Assembly (NCBI RefSeq): GCF_035989245.1
Contig: NZ_JAYMFF010000014.1
Location: 124,001 to 188,000 of the forward strand
Reading direction: 5' to 3'
DNA from: Adlercreutzia wanghongyangiae
Lineage (GTDB): Bacteria > Actinomycetota > Coriobacteriia > Coriobacteriales > Eggerthellaceae
Length of the DNA stretch: 64,000 nucleotides
Position numbers and translations under genes: made by a program. Shown here piece after piece: positions 51,635 through 58,738 of the stretch. Positions within the stretch are counted from its first letter, which is position 1, and each line of letters starts with the position of its first letter. The notes beneath the pieces are model-generated. The model searched no databases. It had not been told where the DNA came from and saw only the letters and a program-made list of their open reading frames with translations.

Positions 51635-52693
51635 CTACACGTTGCGGCGACGCTCCACGGCGTCCCATTCGGCCAGAGAGTGGGCGCGCACAGGACTCAG
51701 GTACGTGGTGGAATAGAAGTACACATCGCCGTTGGAGGCCTCCGTGCGCTCAATGTCGTCGGCACGGCCCTGGGCGCGCGCCTCGGTAAAGGCAGCCTCC
51801 ACGGCCTCGGCGCTCAGGCGGAAGGGGTCGTTGGCCAAGTTCGCGCGGGCCATGGGCCGCGGGTACACCGATGATTCCTCGCGCACACATTCCACGAAGG
51901 TGGCCACAGGATCGTCCTCGGCAGCCAGAAACGACCAGCGCGCGTAAGCGTCGGTCATGGCGGAGGCATCGTAGAGATAGTAGCCGGTGGCGCCCATGAG
52001 CAGGCGGATGTTCTTGCAGTCGTAGGGAAGAGGATCGCACTCGTCGCTCGCCTCGGTCGGGGGCACCGGGTACCCTGATTCGCTCAGACAGTCCTCGCTC
52101 TGCGAAACAGCCCACTGGGCTGTTTCGTTCGCTGCGGAACTCGCTCGGTCAGGGCACCCGGTGCCCCCTCTGAGCTCTTCCGTTGCTGAAAAATCAACCA
52201 GGGATTCGAGCTCATTCGCTGGTTCCTCCTTCGCGGGGGCAGCCTGGTGCTTGAAGGGGGAGGCGCCGACGCAGCGGCCGTTGGAGGACGAGAAGGCCGA
52301 GTGCACATGCTTGTTCGCGGGACGGAGCGCCTGCGCCAAGCCCTCCCCGGCTTCCACAGTTCCCTCGGGCACGGGCTCGCCGTACTCCATGAGGACGTCG
52401 TACACGGCCATCTCCAAGTCCTCGGCAGTCATCGCCGGGGGCACCAGGCCCGCCGCCTCCCACTCGCACGGCTGTGCCAGGTGGCTCTCGCGTGTGGCCT
52501 GGCGCACGGCGTCCATCACCAGGGCGATGGCAGCGTCGCGCTGCTCGTCCTCAGACGCCTCCGCGTCAAACAGAGGTGCGGCAGCCTCCACCGCCGCCTC
52601 CCCGTGGGGCAGCTCGTCCGACACGTCCTCGCCGGCAGCCTGGGCCTCCGCGAGTGCGACCACCGCTGCTCGAATCTCGTCTTCCTCGCGCAT
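51635..52693 (-). CDS. YdhW-like protein of an AOR gene cluster (tentative)
   Basis: The 352 aa protein has an acidic, Ala-rich N-terminal half and a better structured C-terminal third (NIRLLMGATGYYLYDASAMT, then SVYPRPMARANLANDPFRLS and GDVYFYSTTYLSPVRAHSLA). The position beside an AOR gene recalls the uncharacterised YdhW of the E. coli ydhYVWXUT cluster; I make that link from context and a remembered pattern, not a search. Residues about 181-204 are encoded by a 71-bp dispersed palindromic repeat, and the region before it is Ser/Ala-rich. The start follows AGGAGGTGAG. It is co-oriented with the NifU-like gene upstream. Confidence 0.55.
   Translation of the reverse strand: MREEDEIRAAVVALAEAQAAGEDVSDELPHGEAAVEAAAPLFDAEASEDEQRDAAIALVMDAVRQATRESHLAQPCEWEAAGLVPPAMTAEDLEMAVYDVLMEYGEPVPEGTVEAGEGLAQALRPANKHVHSAFSSSNGRCVGASPFKHQAAPAKEEPANELESLVDFSATEELRGGTGCPDRASSAANETAQWAVSQSEDCLSESGYPVPPTEASDECDPLPYDCKNIRLLMGATGYYLYDASAMTDAYARWSFLAAEDDPVATFVECVREESSVYPRPMARANLANDPFRLSAEAVEAAFTEARAQGRADDIERTEASNGDVYFYSTTYLSPVRAHSLAEWDAVERRRNV
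52082..52152. repeat. 71-bp palindromic dispersed repeat, copy 2, inside a coding sequence
   Basis: Inverted copy of the element at 44271-44341: it begins GCTCAGACAGTCCTCGCT and ends GGAACTCGCTCGGTCAG with a GCCCACTGGGC centre. It stays in frame within the YdhW-like gene and encodes a low-complexity stretch. Confidence 0.8.
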
Positions 52694-52748
52694 GGCGCTC
52701 ACCTCCTGCCGAAGCACCCGCTCTGCGCGGCGCTCCGCATTTGAACCT

Positions 52749-53342
52749 CTAATCCTCCAGCGACTTCATCAGAAGGTCGTTGCGCGTGTCGCGCAGCGAG
52801 CAGTGCTCGCACATCAGGCAGTCCACCCCGTAGGGGCTGCACGGCACCGCCTCATCCAGCACGGCCAGGTCGGCCCCTTCCCGCACCAGGAAGTCGCCCA
52901 CCAGGGCCCGCACGGCCTCAACGGAAAACGTCAGCGTGTTCGCCTTGCCCGTCGGCACACCGCCCACGGCCGCGCGCACCTCGTTCGCCGTAAGCGCCAG
53001 GGCCTCGTCCAGCCTACGCCCCTCGATGAGCGAGCAGGTCACGCTGGCACAGCCCGTCATGGCCAGGCACCCCCGCGTCTTGAAACCGGCCGCCTCTATC
53101 ACGCGCGTCTTGGGGTTCACGCGGGCAAACAGTCGGAAGGCCACCTCGCCGCGTTTCGACTTGCCCACCATGGCCTGGGCGTTCATTCCCTCAGGGCGTC
53201 CTCCGTTGCGGTAGTCGGCCACAATGGACAGCAGCTTGTCGGAATAGCCCTCCACCTCGTCCATCGATTCGGTCTGATAGGCGTCAGCCGTGCGCAGCAG
53301 CACGCGCGTCGGCGGCTCATGGTATATATCCCGTTCGCTCAT
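52749..53342 (-). CDS. IscU/NifU N-domain-like protein with C-terminal Cys cluster
   Basis: The 197 aa protein contains an IscU-like core; the best match is GFKTRGCLAMTGCASVTCSL followed by IEGRRLDEALALT. Of the three IscU scaffold cysteines only Cys92 is matched: the first site reads VGKSKRGEV and the third has no Cys. Extra cysteines occur at 98 and 103, and the C-terminus adds CSPYGVDCLMCEHC (C168, C175, C178, C181). It may carry a cluster for AOR or its ferredoxins, not serve general assembly. The start follows GGAGGG. It precedes the YdhW-like gene, and the AOR-type palindrome lies upstream. Confidence 0.75.
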   Translation of the reverse strand: MSERDIYHEPPTRVLLRTADAYQTESMDEVEGYSDKLLSIVADYRNGGRPEGMNAQAMVGKSKRGEVAFRLFARVNPKTRVIEAAGFKTRGCLAMTGCASVTCSLIEGRRLDEALALTANEVRAAVGGVPTGKANTLTFSVEAVRALVGDFLVREGADLAVLDEAVPCSPYGVDCLMCEHCSLRDTRNDLLMKSLED

Positions 53343-53425
53343 AGGAACCCTCCTCGAAAACTCGGAAACGATGCGAGCGCGCCACACCTTGGGCAGCCGC
53401 GCCGCTTAGCTCTCTGACTGCATCC

Positions 53426-53467
53426 AGCCTACCATGACCTTTTCGCGCAGATTACCCTCTTTCAGGC
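53426..53467 (-). promoter_or_regulatory. Promoter of the NifU-like/YdhW-like operon with AOR-type palindrome
   Basis: TACCCTCTTTCAGG (53453-53466) is identical over 14 bases to the site at 48908-48921. It is centred 30 bases upstream of a TAGGCT -10 (53426-53431, minus strand). The same site lies about 140 bases before the LuxR gene on the other strand. Confidence 0.5.
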
Positions 53468-53603
53468 GATGTCATTTTGCAGATACGTAACAAGGTGCCA
53501 CGCCCTCGCATTGCGGGGCGAGAAGAACTATCATGGAGTCAATACGTCATGATTTTCACGCAGTCCGCCACGGATTGCGTTTGCTGCAGGGGGAAGGGAC
53601 ATC

Positions 53604-55442
53604 ATGGGCGCTATGCTCGCCGGGCTCATCTCACGCTTGAAAACATTCTGGCCCATGCTCGTGGGCATCGCTTGCGCACGCACAGCCCTCGTCGTTGCCT
53701 GCTACGGCAGCTACACCGCCACCGACGATGGCATCTTCACCGATGGTGCCATGCTCATTACCTGCCTCATCTTCGCCGTGTCACTACTTGTCCTTGCACG
53801 AACGAATCGCGTTCTCAGCGATACCGCGGTGCAATGGATGCTCGTCGGCAGCACGGTGCTGGCCGCGGCAGCCACCGCCGCCCTCGCGCTGCTCGACAGC
53901 ACCGACCCCACGCTCACCGGCGTCGCCTTCGCGCTCAGCGTCGTCAGCACCTTGGCGTTGTCGCTCTGTATGTTCTACTGGCTGCGCTGCCTGCGTGGCA
54001 CCGATGAGGTTACTGCCGCCCTTTTCGTGTTCTGCGCGTTCATCGTCAGCGTGGCCATCGTCTACCCGCTCGGGTATCTGCCCCCGTTAGTCCAGAACAT
54101 TATCGGCACCGCGCTCGTTCTCGCACAGCTGGCGTTGGTGGGGCCGGCGTCGTTGCGCGACGGGCTGGCGGCGAGCCGCGCCCACCGCCGCGCGCGCACC
54201 TTCTTCACCTTTGCCCGCAGCCACATTCAAGACGGCCGCTTCCTCGTCGCCTGCGCCGCCGGCATGGGATTGCTCAGCTTCGTGGACGGCTTCCTGCGCG
54301 GCTATCCCGACGGCCTGCCCATCGCCTTCACCGCCCCCACGCGCCTGGCCTACGCGCTTTCGGCCATCGCCGTATGCGCCCTGCTTGCCTTCCTTGTGGT
54401 GCGCCGGCGCGAACGCGTGATGACCGTGGGCATCTTCGTCGCCATGCAGGTGCTGGCCGCCGGCGCGTTGGTGCTGTTCGGCGCCTTCCCCTTCCATTGG
54501 GAAATCGGCGCCGTGCTGGTAAACACGCTGAACATCGTCATCTGCGCTTACTGCTGGTACGTCATCATCGCCTTCACCAGCTTCGGCAGGCGCGACCCCT
54601 ACTTCTACGCCATGGGCGGCTGGGTCATCTGCTTCGGCGCCCGGTCGGTGGCGCGCATGCTGCTTCTGGGCGTGTATCCGCTGACAGGCAACGATCTGCT
54701 CATCAACTCGGTGCTGGGAGCGCTCATTCTGCTGTCGGCCCAAGTGGTGCTGGTGCAGTTCCTGCTCGCCGAGCATCGCGAGGGCACCACGGCGGCCGAG
54801 AAACGCGACGCCCAGGTAGAAGCGGAGCTGCAGCAAGCCGAGGAACAGGTGGCGCGCACCCAGCAGGCTCTTGCCGAAGCCGAGGCGGCGCTCGGAGCCA
54901 TCACGCGCGACGCCGCCGAGCACGAGGCCGCCCGCGTGGCTAAGGCTGTGGCCGCCGTGCAGGAAGCCGCCTTCGAAGCCGTTGCAGCCGCCCAAGCCCA
55001 GCGCTGCGTGCGATGCACCGAGGGCTGCTCGCCCGAGCACCCCCTTCCGCAGAACCTGCGTGCGGCCGGCGGCGCAACGGCTGCCACCAGCAGCCATACC
55101 GGCGATTCCCCCTCGGCCGGCGCCCCCGCCGCGGCCAAGCCCATCGGCATGTCGCCCCTTACCGGCTCGGCCCGCGCAACGTCGTCCGAGGCCCCCGCTG
55201 CCCCCATGATCAGCGAATCGCTGCACGAACGAGTGCGCGCCATGGGCGAGCAGTTCCTGCTCACCGACCGCGAGGTGGACGTGCTCACGTTCTACGCCCT
55301 CGGGTACACGCAGAAAAAGGTGGCCGAAGAGCTGAGCATCACCCCTGCCACCGCCCACAGCCACATCAAGCGCATCTACGGCAAGTGCGGTCTGCACTCC
55401 CGCCAGGAAATCCTCGAGTACCTGGCCAACTACGGAAGCTGA
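53604..55442 (+). CDS. LuxR-type regulator with membrane domain, probable regulator of the AOR cluster
   Basis: The 612 aa protein has about twelve hydrophobic segments (to about residue 390). A long charged helix rich in Glu, Gln and Ala follows, likely a coiled coil (about 390-465), then a CVRCTEGCSPEH Cys pair, a flexible linker, and a C-terminal GerE helix-turn-helix (LTDREVDVLTFYALGYTQKK). The coiled coil and the CxxC pair are not seen in the other two LuxR proteins of the window and could sense redox state or metal. It lies next to the AOR genes, whose promoters share a palindrome. Confidence 0.87.
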   Translation: MGAMLAGLISRLKTFWPMLVGIACARTALVVACYGSYTATDDGIFTDGAMLITCLIFAVSLLVLARTNRVLSDTAVQWMLVGSTVLAAAATAALALLDSTDPTLTGVAFALSVVSTLALSLCMFYWLRCLRGTDEVTAALFVFCAFIVSVAIVYPLGYLPPLVQNIIGTALVLAQLALVGPASLRDGLAASRAHRRARTFFTFARSHIQDGRFLVACAAGMGLLSFVDGFLRGYPDGLPIAFTAPTRLAYALSAIAVCALLAFLVVRRRERVMTVGIFVAMQVLAAGALVLFGAFPFHWEIGAVLVNTLNIVICAYCWYVIIAFTSFGRRDPYFYAMGGWVICFGARSVARMLLLGVYPLTGNDLLINSVLGALILLSAQVVLVQFLLAEHREGTTAAEKRDAQVEAELQQAEEQVARTQQALAEAEAALGAITRDAAEHEAARVAKAVAAVQEAAFEAVAAAQAQRCVRCTEGCSPEHPLPQNLRAAGGATAATSSHTGDSPSAGAPAAAKPIGMSPLTGSARATSSEAPAAPMISESLHERVRAMGEQFLLTDREVDVLTFYALGYTQKKVAEELSITPATAHSHIKRIYGKCGLHSRQEILEYLANYGS

Positions 55443-55450
55443 GGCAGAAC

Positions 55451-55708
55451 ATGGAAGAGAAGCGCCCCCGCGCCAAAACCCCGCACGATCCCGCAACGCC
55501 GCCGACGCAATCCGCAAGCGAGCTCAAGGGCGCCGCGCTTTACCTGCGCTGGCTCGGCATGCTCTGCACCGTGATGGCCCTCTTCTGCCTGGGCGTATTC
55601 GCCATCGGCTACAAGGAGCCCAGCTTCGGCCGCATCGCCACCCTGATCGCCCTCGCCGTCGCCGCCATCATCTGCCTGTGGTTTTCGAAACGGAAATCGC
55701 GGTCGTAG
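55451..55708 (+). CDS. Small two-helix membrane protein
   Basis: The 85 aa protein has a basic, Pro-rich N-terminus and two membrane segments (LGMLCTVMALFCLGVFAIGY and IATLIALAVAAIICLWF) with a KRKSR tail. It starts 8 bases after the LuxR stop with a GAGG ribosome site and is therefore in the same transcript. Function unknown; an accessory of the membrane LuxR protein is possible. Confidence 0.7.
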   Translation: MEEKRPRAKTPHDPATPPTQSASELKGAALYLRWLGMLCTVMALFCLGVFAIGYKEPSFGRIATLIALAVAAIICLWFSKRKSRS

Positions 55709-55711
55709 TAG

Positions 55712-56893
55712 CTACTCCCCGTAGCTTTCCTTCAGCGCCTTGAAGGCTGGCATGGCGCGCTCGATGGTGTCGCGGGCGATGCAATAGGACAGGCGCACCC
55801 AGCCGCCTACGCCGAAGCTGTCCGAAGGCACAATCAAGAGCTCAAACTGCTTGGCCCGGTCCGAGAACGCCTGGGCATCCTCCTCCAATGCACGCACCCA
55901 CAGGTAGAACGCCCCGTCGGGCTCCACGTATTCGTAGCCCAGGGCGGAAAGCCCCTCGGTAAGGATCGCGCGGTTCTCCGCATAGGCGGCCACATCCGAC
56001 GGCTCGTTCACGCAGCGCGCCGCCACCCGCTGCAGCATCACCGGCGCGCACACGTAGCCGAGCGCGCGACCCGCGCCGGCCACGGCCACCGCCACGGCCT
56101 GGGCGTCATCGGCAGAATCGGATACGTACACCCAACCGATGCGCTCGCCCGGCAGCGAGAGCGCCTTGGAATAGGAGTAGCACACAATAGTACGATCGTA
56201 GATGCTCGGCACCCACGGCACCTCGATGCCGTAGGTAATCTCGCGATAAGGCTCGTCGCTGATCAGGTACAGCGGACGTCCCAGCTCGGCCTCCTTGGCG
56301 CGCAGCAGATCAGCCAGGGCCCCCAGGCTCTCGCGCGTGTACACCGCGCCCACGGGGTTGTTCGGCGTGTTGATAATCACAGCGCTCGTGCGCGGGCCGA
56401 TGGCGGCGGCCAAGGCGTCAATATCGGGCTGAAAGCTGGGTTGCGCGGCCGGCACTTCCACGATCGTGCAGCCCGCCGCCTCTATCCACGTGCGGTATTC
56501 CGGGAAGTAGGGAGCGATCACCACCACCTCATCGCCCGGCTCGGTCACCGCCGCAATGGATGCCGCCAGCGCGGCAGCGGCCCCGGCGGTCAGGTACACC
56601 TGATCGGCCGTCGCCTGCACCCCGTAGCGTTCGGCAATGGATGCGGCCACGGCCTGGCGCACCTCGGGCAGTCCCGCCGCCGGAGAATAGGCGTGCAGCG
56701 CCACCGGATCGGTGTCCAGCAGCTCGACCAGCGTATCGCGCACAACCGCCGGCGCGGGCACCGAGGGATTCCCGATAGAGAAATCGAACACGTTCTCGGC
56801 ACCGATAGCCGCCTTACGCGCCAGCCCATAGGCGAACAGCTCGCGGATGGCGCTCGGCTCGTCGCCCAGCCCGTACATGGCCTCGTTGATCAT
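55712..56893 (-). CDS. Pyridoxal-phosphate aminotransferase, class I/II
   Basis: This 393 aa enzyme has fold-type I landmarks: an FDFSIGNPSVPAP start, INTPNNPVGAVYTRE, LISDEPYREITYG and the PLP lysine in CYSYSKALSLPGERIGW. It is close to aspartate/aromatic aminotransferases of the AspC/AAT subgroup that carry the SIGNP start; the amino donor is not fixed. The start follows AAAGGAG. It stands alone between convergent and co-directional genes. Confidence 0.93.
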   Translation of the reverse strand: MINEAMYGLGDEPSAIRELFAYGLARKAAIGAENVFDFSIGNPSVPAPAVVRDTLVELLDTDPVALHAYSPAAGLPEVRQAVAASIAERYGVQATADQVYLTAGAAAALAASIAAVTEPGDEVVVIAPYFPEYRTWIEAAGCTIVEVPAAQPSFQPDIDALAAAIGPRTSAVIINTPNNPVGAVYTRESLGALADLLRAKEAELGRPLYLISDEPYREITYGIEVPWVPSIYDRTIVCYSYSKALSLPGERIGWVYVSDSADDAQAVAVAVAGAGRALGYVCAPVMLQRVAARCVNEPSDVAAYAENRAILTEGLSALGYEYVEPDGAFYLWVRALEEDAQAFSDRAKQFELLIVPSDSFGVGGWVRLSYCIARDTIERAMPAFKALKESYGE

Positions 56894-56994
56894 GAAAGCT
56901 CCTTTCACCCGGCCGGCACGCCGGGTACGGCCGTCGCCCCGCGCTCCCGAGCCGCAGCGCGCCCAGTGCCGGCGCGCACGCTCTTCCTTTTCCG

Positions 56995-58341
56995 CTAGGA
57001 TACTACAGCGCGCCCCTGGGCCAAGGTGGCTTCCGCCGAATCGACCACGGCGGCCCCTAGCTGGACGATCTTCTCGCGCAGATCGGGATGGGCGCGGAAC
57101 ACGAAGGCCCGGCCCTCCTGCTCGCGCACCAAATACCCCTCGCGCTCCAGCCCCAGGAAATCGGCCCGCGCCGTTCCGTAGGCGATGCGGAAGGTGCGCT
57201 GGTGCGGCGCGATGCGCAAAATAGCCCCGGGCTCGCGGCACAGAGCCGCCAAAATGGACTTCTGCCGCGGATTGATATGCGATTCGAAAATGCGCTCGAT
57301 CTGCTCGTTCAGCTGCTCCAGATAGGTGATGGACACCGCCAGCCGCTCCAACTCGCGCAGGTAAAGCCGCACATTCATCTCGAAATAGGGGGTGAAATCG
57401 AAGCCGAAACCGTAGTCGGTGGACCAGTGCTCGAACACCGCCCGGTAACGAGCCTCGTCCACCGGCGCATCCTCCAGACCGGGGTCGAAGCCCTCGGGCA
57501 GCCAGCTGAGCACCGGCAGCCCCCACTTCAGGGCCAGAATGTTCCGCAGCAACAGCCCCACCAGCACATTCAGGCGCGGCAGCACGTTGAAGTGACGGAA
57601 GAACCAGCTGATGTTGATGATGCGCAGCACCGGTCCGAAGCGCATGTCGTCGCCCTCTTCCCGCGCACGCTGGCATACCAGATCCATCAGCACCTGCGAA
57701 TGCGGCGGGGCCATGCGCGCATCCAGAGGCGCCAGGGGCCGCTCGGGCAAGGCGGCGGCATCCACTCCCTCGATCAGCCCGTAGTACAGATTCTCGATCA
57801 GCCCGTGGGTCACCTCGCGCCGCGCGAAGTTGTCGCATTCGTTCGACAGGCGAAAGTAGTTGGCGATAAGCTGGTCGATGGGACCGGCCGGCGCGGCGCC
57901 CGTGAACAGCTCGTGCACGCGGTCCTCGTTCGCCGTTATGCCCTCGGCCCGCAAGCCACCCACCAGCGTGCGCTCAATGAACCGCGTTACGAACGGCGAG
58001 CCCTGCATATCGCGCAGCGAGCGTTCCAGCGACGACTCTATCTTCGTGCGCACTTCCAGCATCTCGGCATTGAACGACAGCGAGCTGGTGGTAACCATCC
58101 ACATGTCGGCTTCACGCTCTGGATCATCGGGAATGAACACGGCCGCCTGTTTGCGAATGGCGATGAGAATGCGCCAGATATCTTCCTTGGAATATCCGTC
58201 GGGCAAGGTGAAGTTATCCAGATCGTCGAACAGCAGAATGCCCACATCCACCGCCGTGCGCAACTCGTAGAACACCGGATGGCACATGAAATCAACGACC
58301 TCGTCCACCGCCAGGGGCGATCGCTTCCCCGTCTTTGCCAC
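56995..58341 (-). CDS. Unknown protein with C-terminal winged helix, possibly degenerate Fic-type
   Basis: The 448 aa protein begins at a GTG preceded by AGGAGGG. It is hydrophilic and mostly helical. The last 75 residues (NPRQKSILAALCREPGAILR onward) resemble the winged-helix end of many Fic-domain proteins. Near residues 250-270 the stretch WFFRHFNVLPRLNVLVGLLL aligns by eye with the Fic core HPFxxGNGRxxRLLxxLLL but lacks the GNGR residues. If so, the AMP-transferase site is dead. I do not recognise it otherwise. Confidence 0.6.
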   Translation of the reverse strand: MAKTGKRSPLAVDEVVDFMCHPVFYELRTAVDVGILLFDDLDNFTLPDGYSKEDIWRILIAIRKQAAVFIPDDPEREADMWMVTTSSLSFNAEMLEVRTKIESSLERSLRDMQGSPFVTRFIERTLVGGLRAEGITANEDRVHELFTGAAPAGPIDQLIANYFRLSNECDNFARREVTHGLIENLYYGLIEGVDAAALPERPLAPLDARMAPPHSQVLMDLVCQRAREEGDDMRFGPVLRIINISWFFRHFNVLPRLNVLVGLLLRNILALKWGLPVLSWLPEGFDPGLEDAPVDEARYRAVFEHWSTDYGFGFDFTPYFEMNVRLYLRELERLAVSITYLEQLNEQIERIFESHINPRQKSILAALCREPGAILRIAPHQRTFRIAYGTARADFLGLEREGYLVREQEGRAFVFRAHPDLREKIVQLGAAVVDSAEATLAQGRAVVS

Positions 58342-58464
58342 AGCGTCCCTCCTCTGCTCCGCAACACCTCGGCACCTCGAAGAGGCACCTGTCACCTTTC
58401 GCCAATTCTATTATCAGCTTTTGTCTTAGTAAATATCAAAAACTAATCTTATTACTATCAACAA

Positions 58465-58498
58465 TTGTCTTGCTTACTATTAAATATTTAGATATTGA
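58465..58498 (+). promoter_or_regulatory. Possible promoter of the 9-codon gene
   Basis: TTGTCT (58465-58470) with TTAGAT 17 bases on, or TTGCTT (58470-58475) with TATTGA 17 bases on, in a strongly AT-rich stretch. Either would start transcription 60-65 bases before the tiny ORF. Confidence 0.35.
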
Positions 58499-58562
58499 TA
58501 GCAATGAGCTCCAAGCGTATAGTAAAGTCATCGAAGCGAACACCCCGTGAAGGAGGCCCGAA

Positions 58563-58592
58563 ATGAGCGACTGGCCCGTTATCATCCGCTAA
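58563..58592 (+). CDS. 9-codon leader-like ORF (MSDWPVIIR)
   Basis: ATG AGC GAC TGG CCC GTT ATC ATC CGC TAA follows a near-perfect AAGGAGG ribosome site at 6-base spacing. It lies in a 397-base gap between two minus-strand genes. A promoter-like sequence precedes it and a terminator hairpin follows about 65 bases on, so it forms a transcription unit of about 200 bases with no gene downstream on its strand. It could be a leader-type peptide, a dual-function small RNA or a remnant. Confidence 0.35.
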   Translation: MSDWPVIIR

Positions 58593-58658
58593 CACGCAGG
58601 GCGCCAACCGCCCGCCAACATTGTTCCTGTGCTATTCCCACAGGGAATCTGAAGTGAG

Positions 58659-58698
58659 AACCCCGCCGCAAGCCCTTAACCACGCGACGGGGTTTCTT
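58659..58698. terminator. Hairpin terminator between the tiny ORF and the LuxR gene
   Basis: AACCCCGCCGC (58659-58669) pairs with GCGACGGGGTT (58684-58694) with one mismatch and is followed by TCTT on the plus strand. It can also serve the convergent LuxR gene, which ends at 58739. Confidence 0.65.
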
Positions 58699-58738
58699 GC
58701 GTCTGCCCCCTTGGCTCCACTCCTCCGTTCGTCTCTGT

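Noticed and set aside
49119..51668. A very long open frame on the minus strand opposite the AOR gene (849 codons)
   Set aside because: It is the antisense of a well-conserved AOR gene; high GC at third positions keeps the opposite frame open. Its product is His/Gly/Val-rich without family features.
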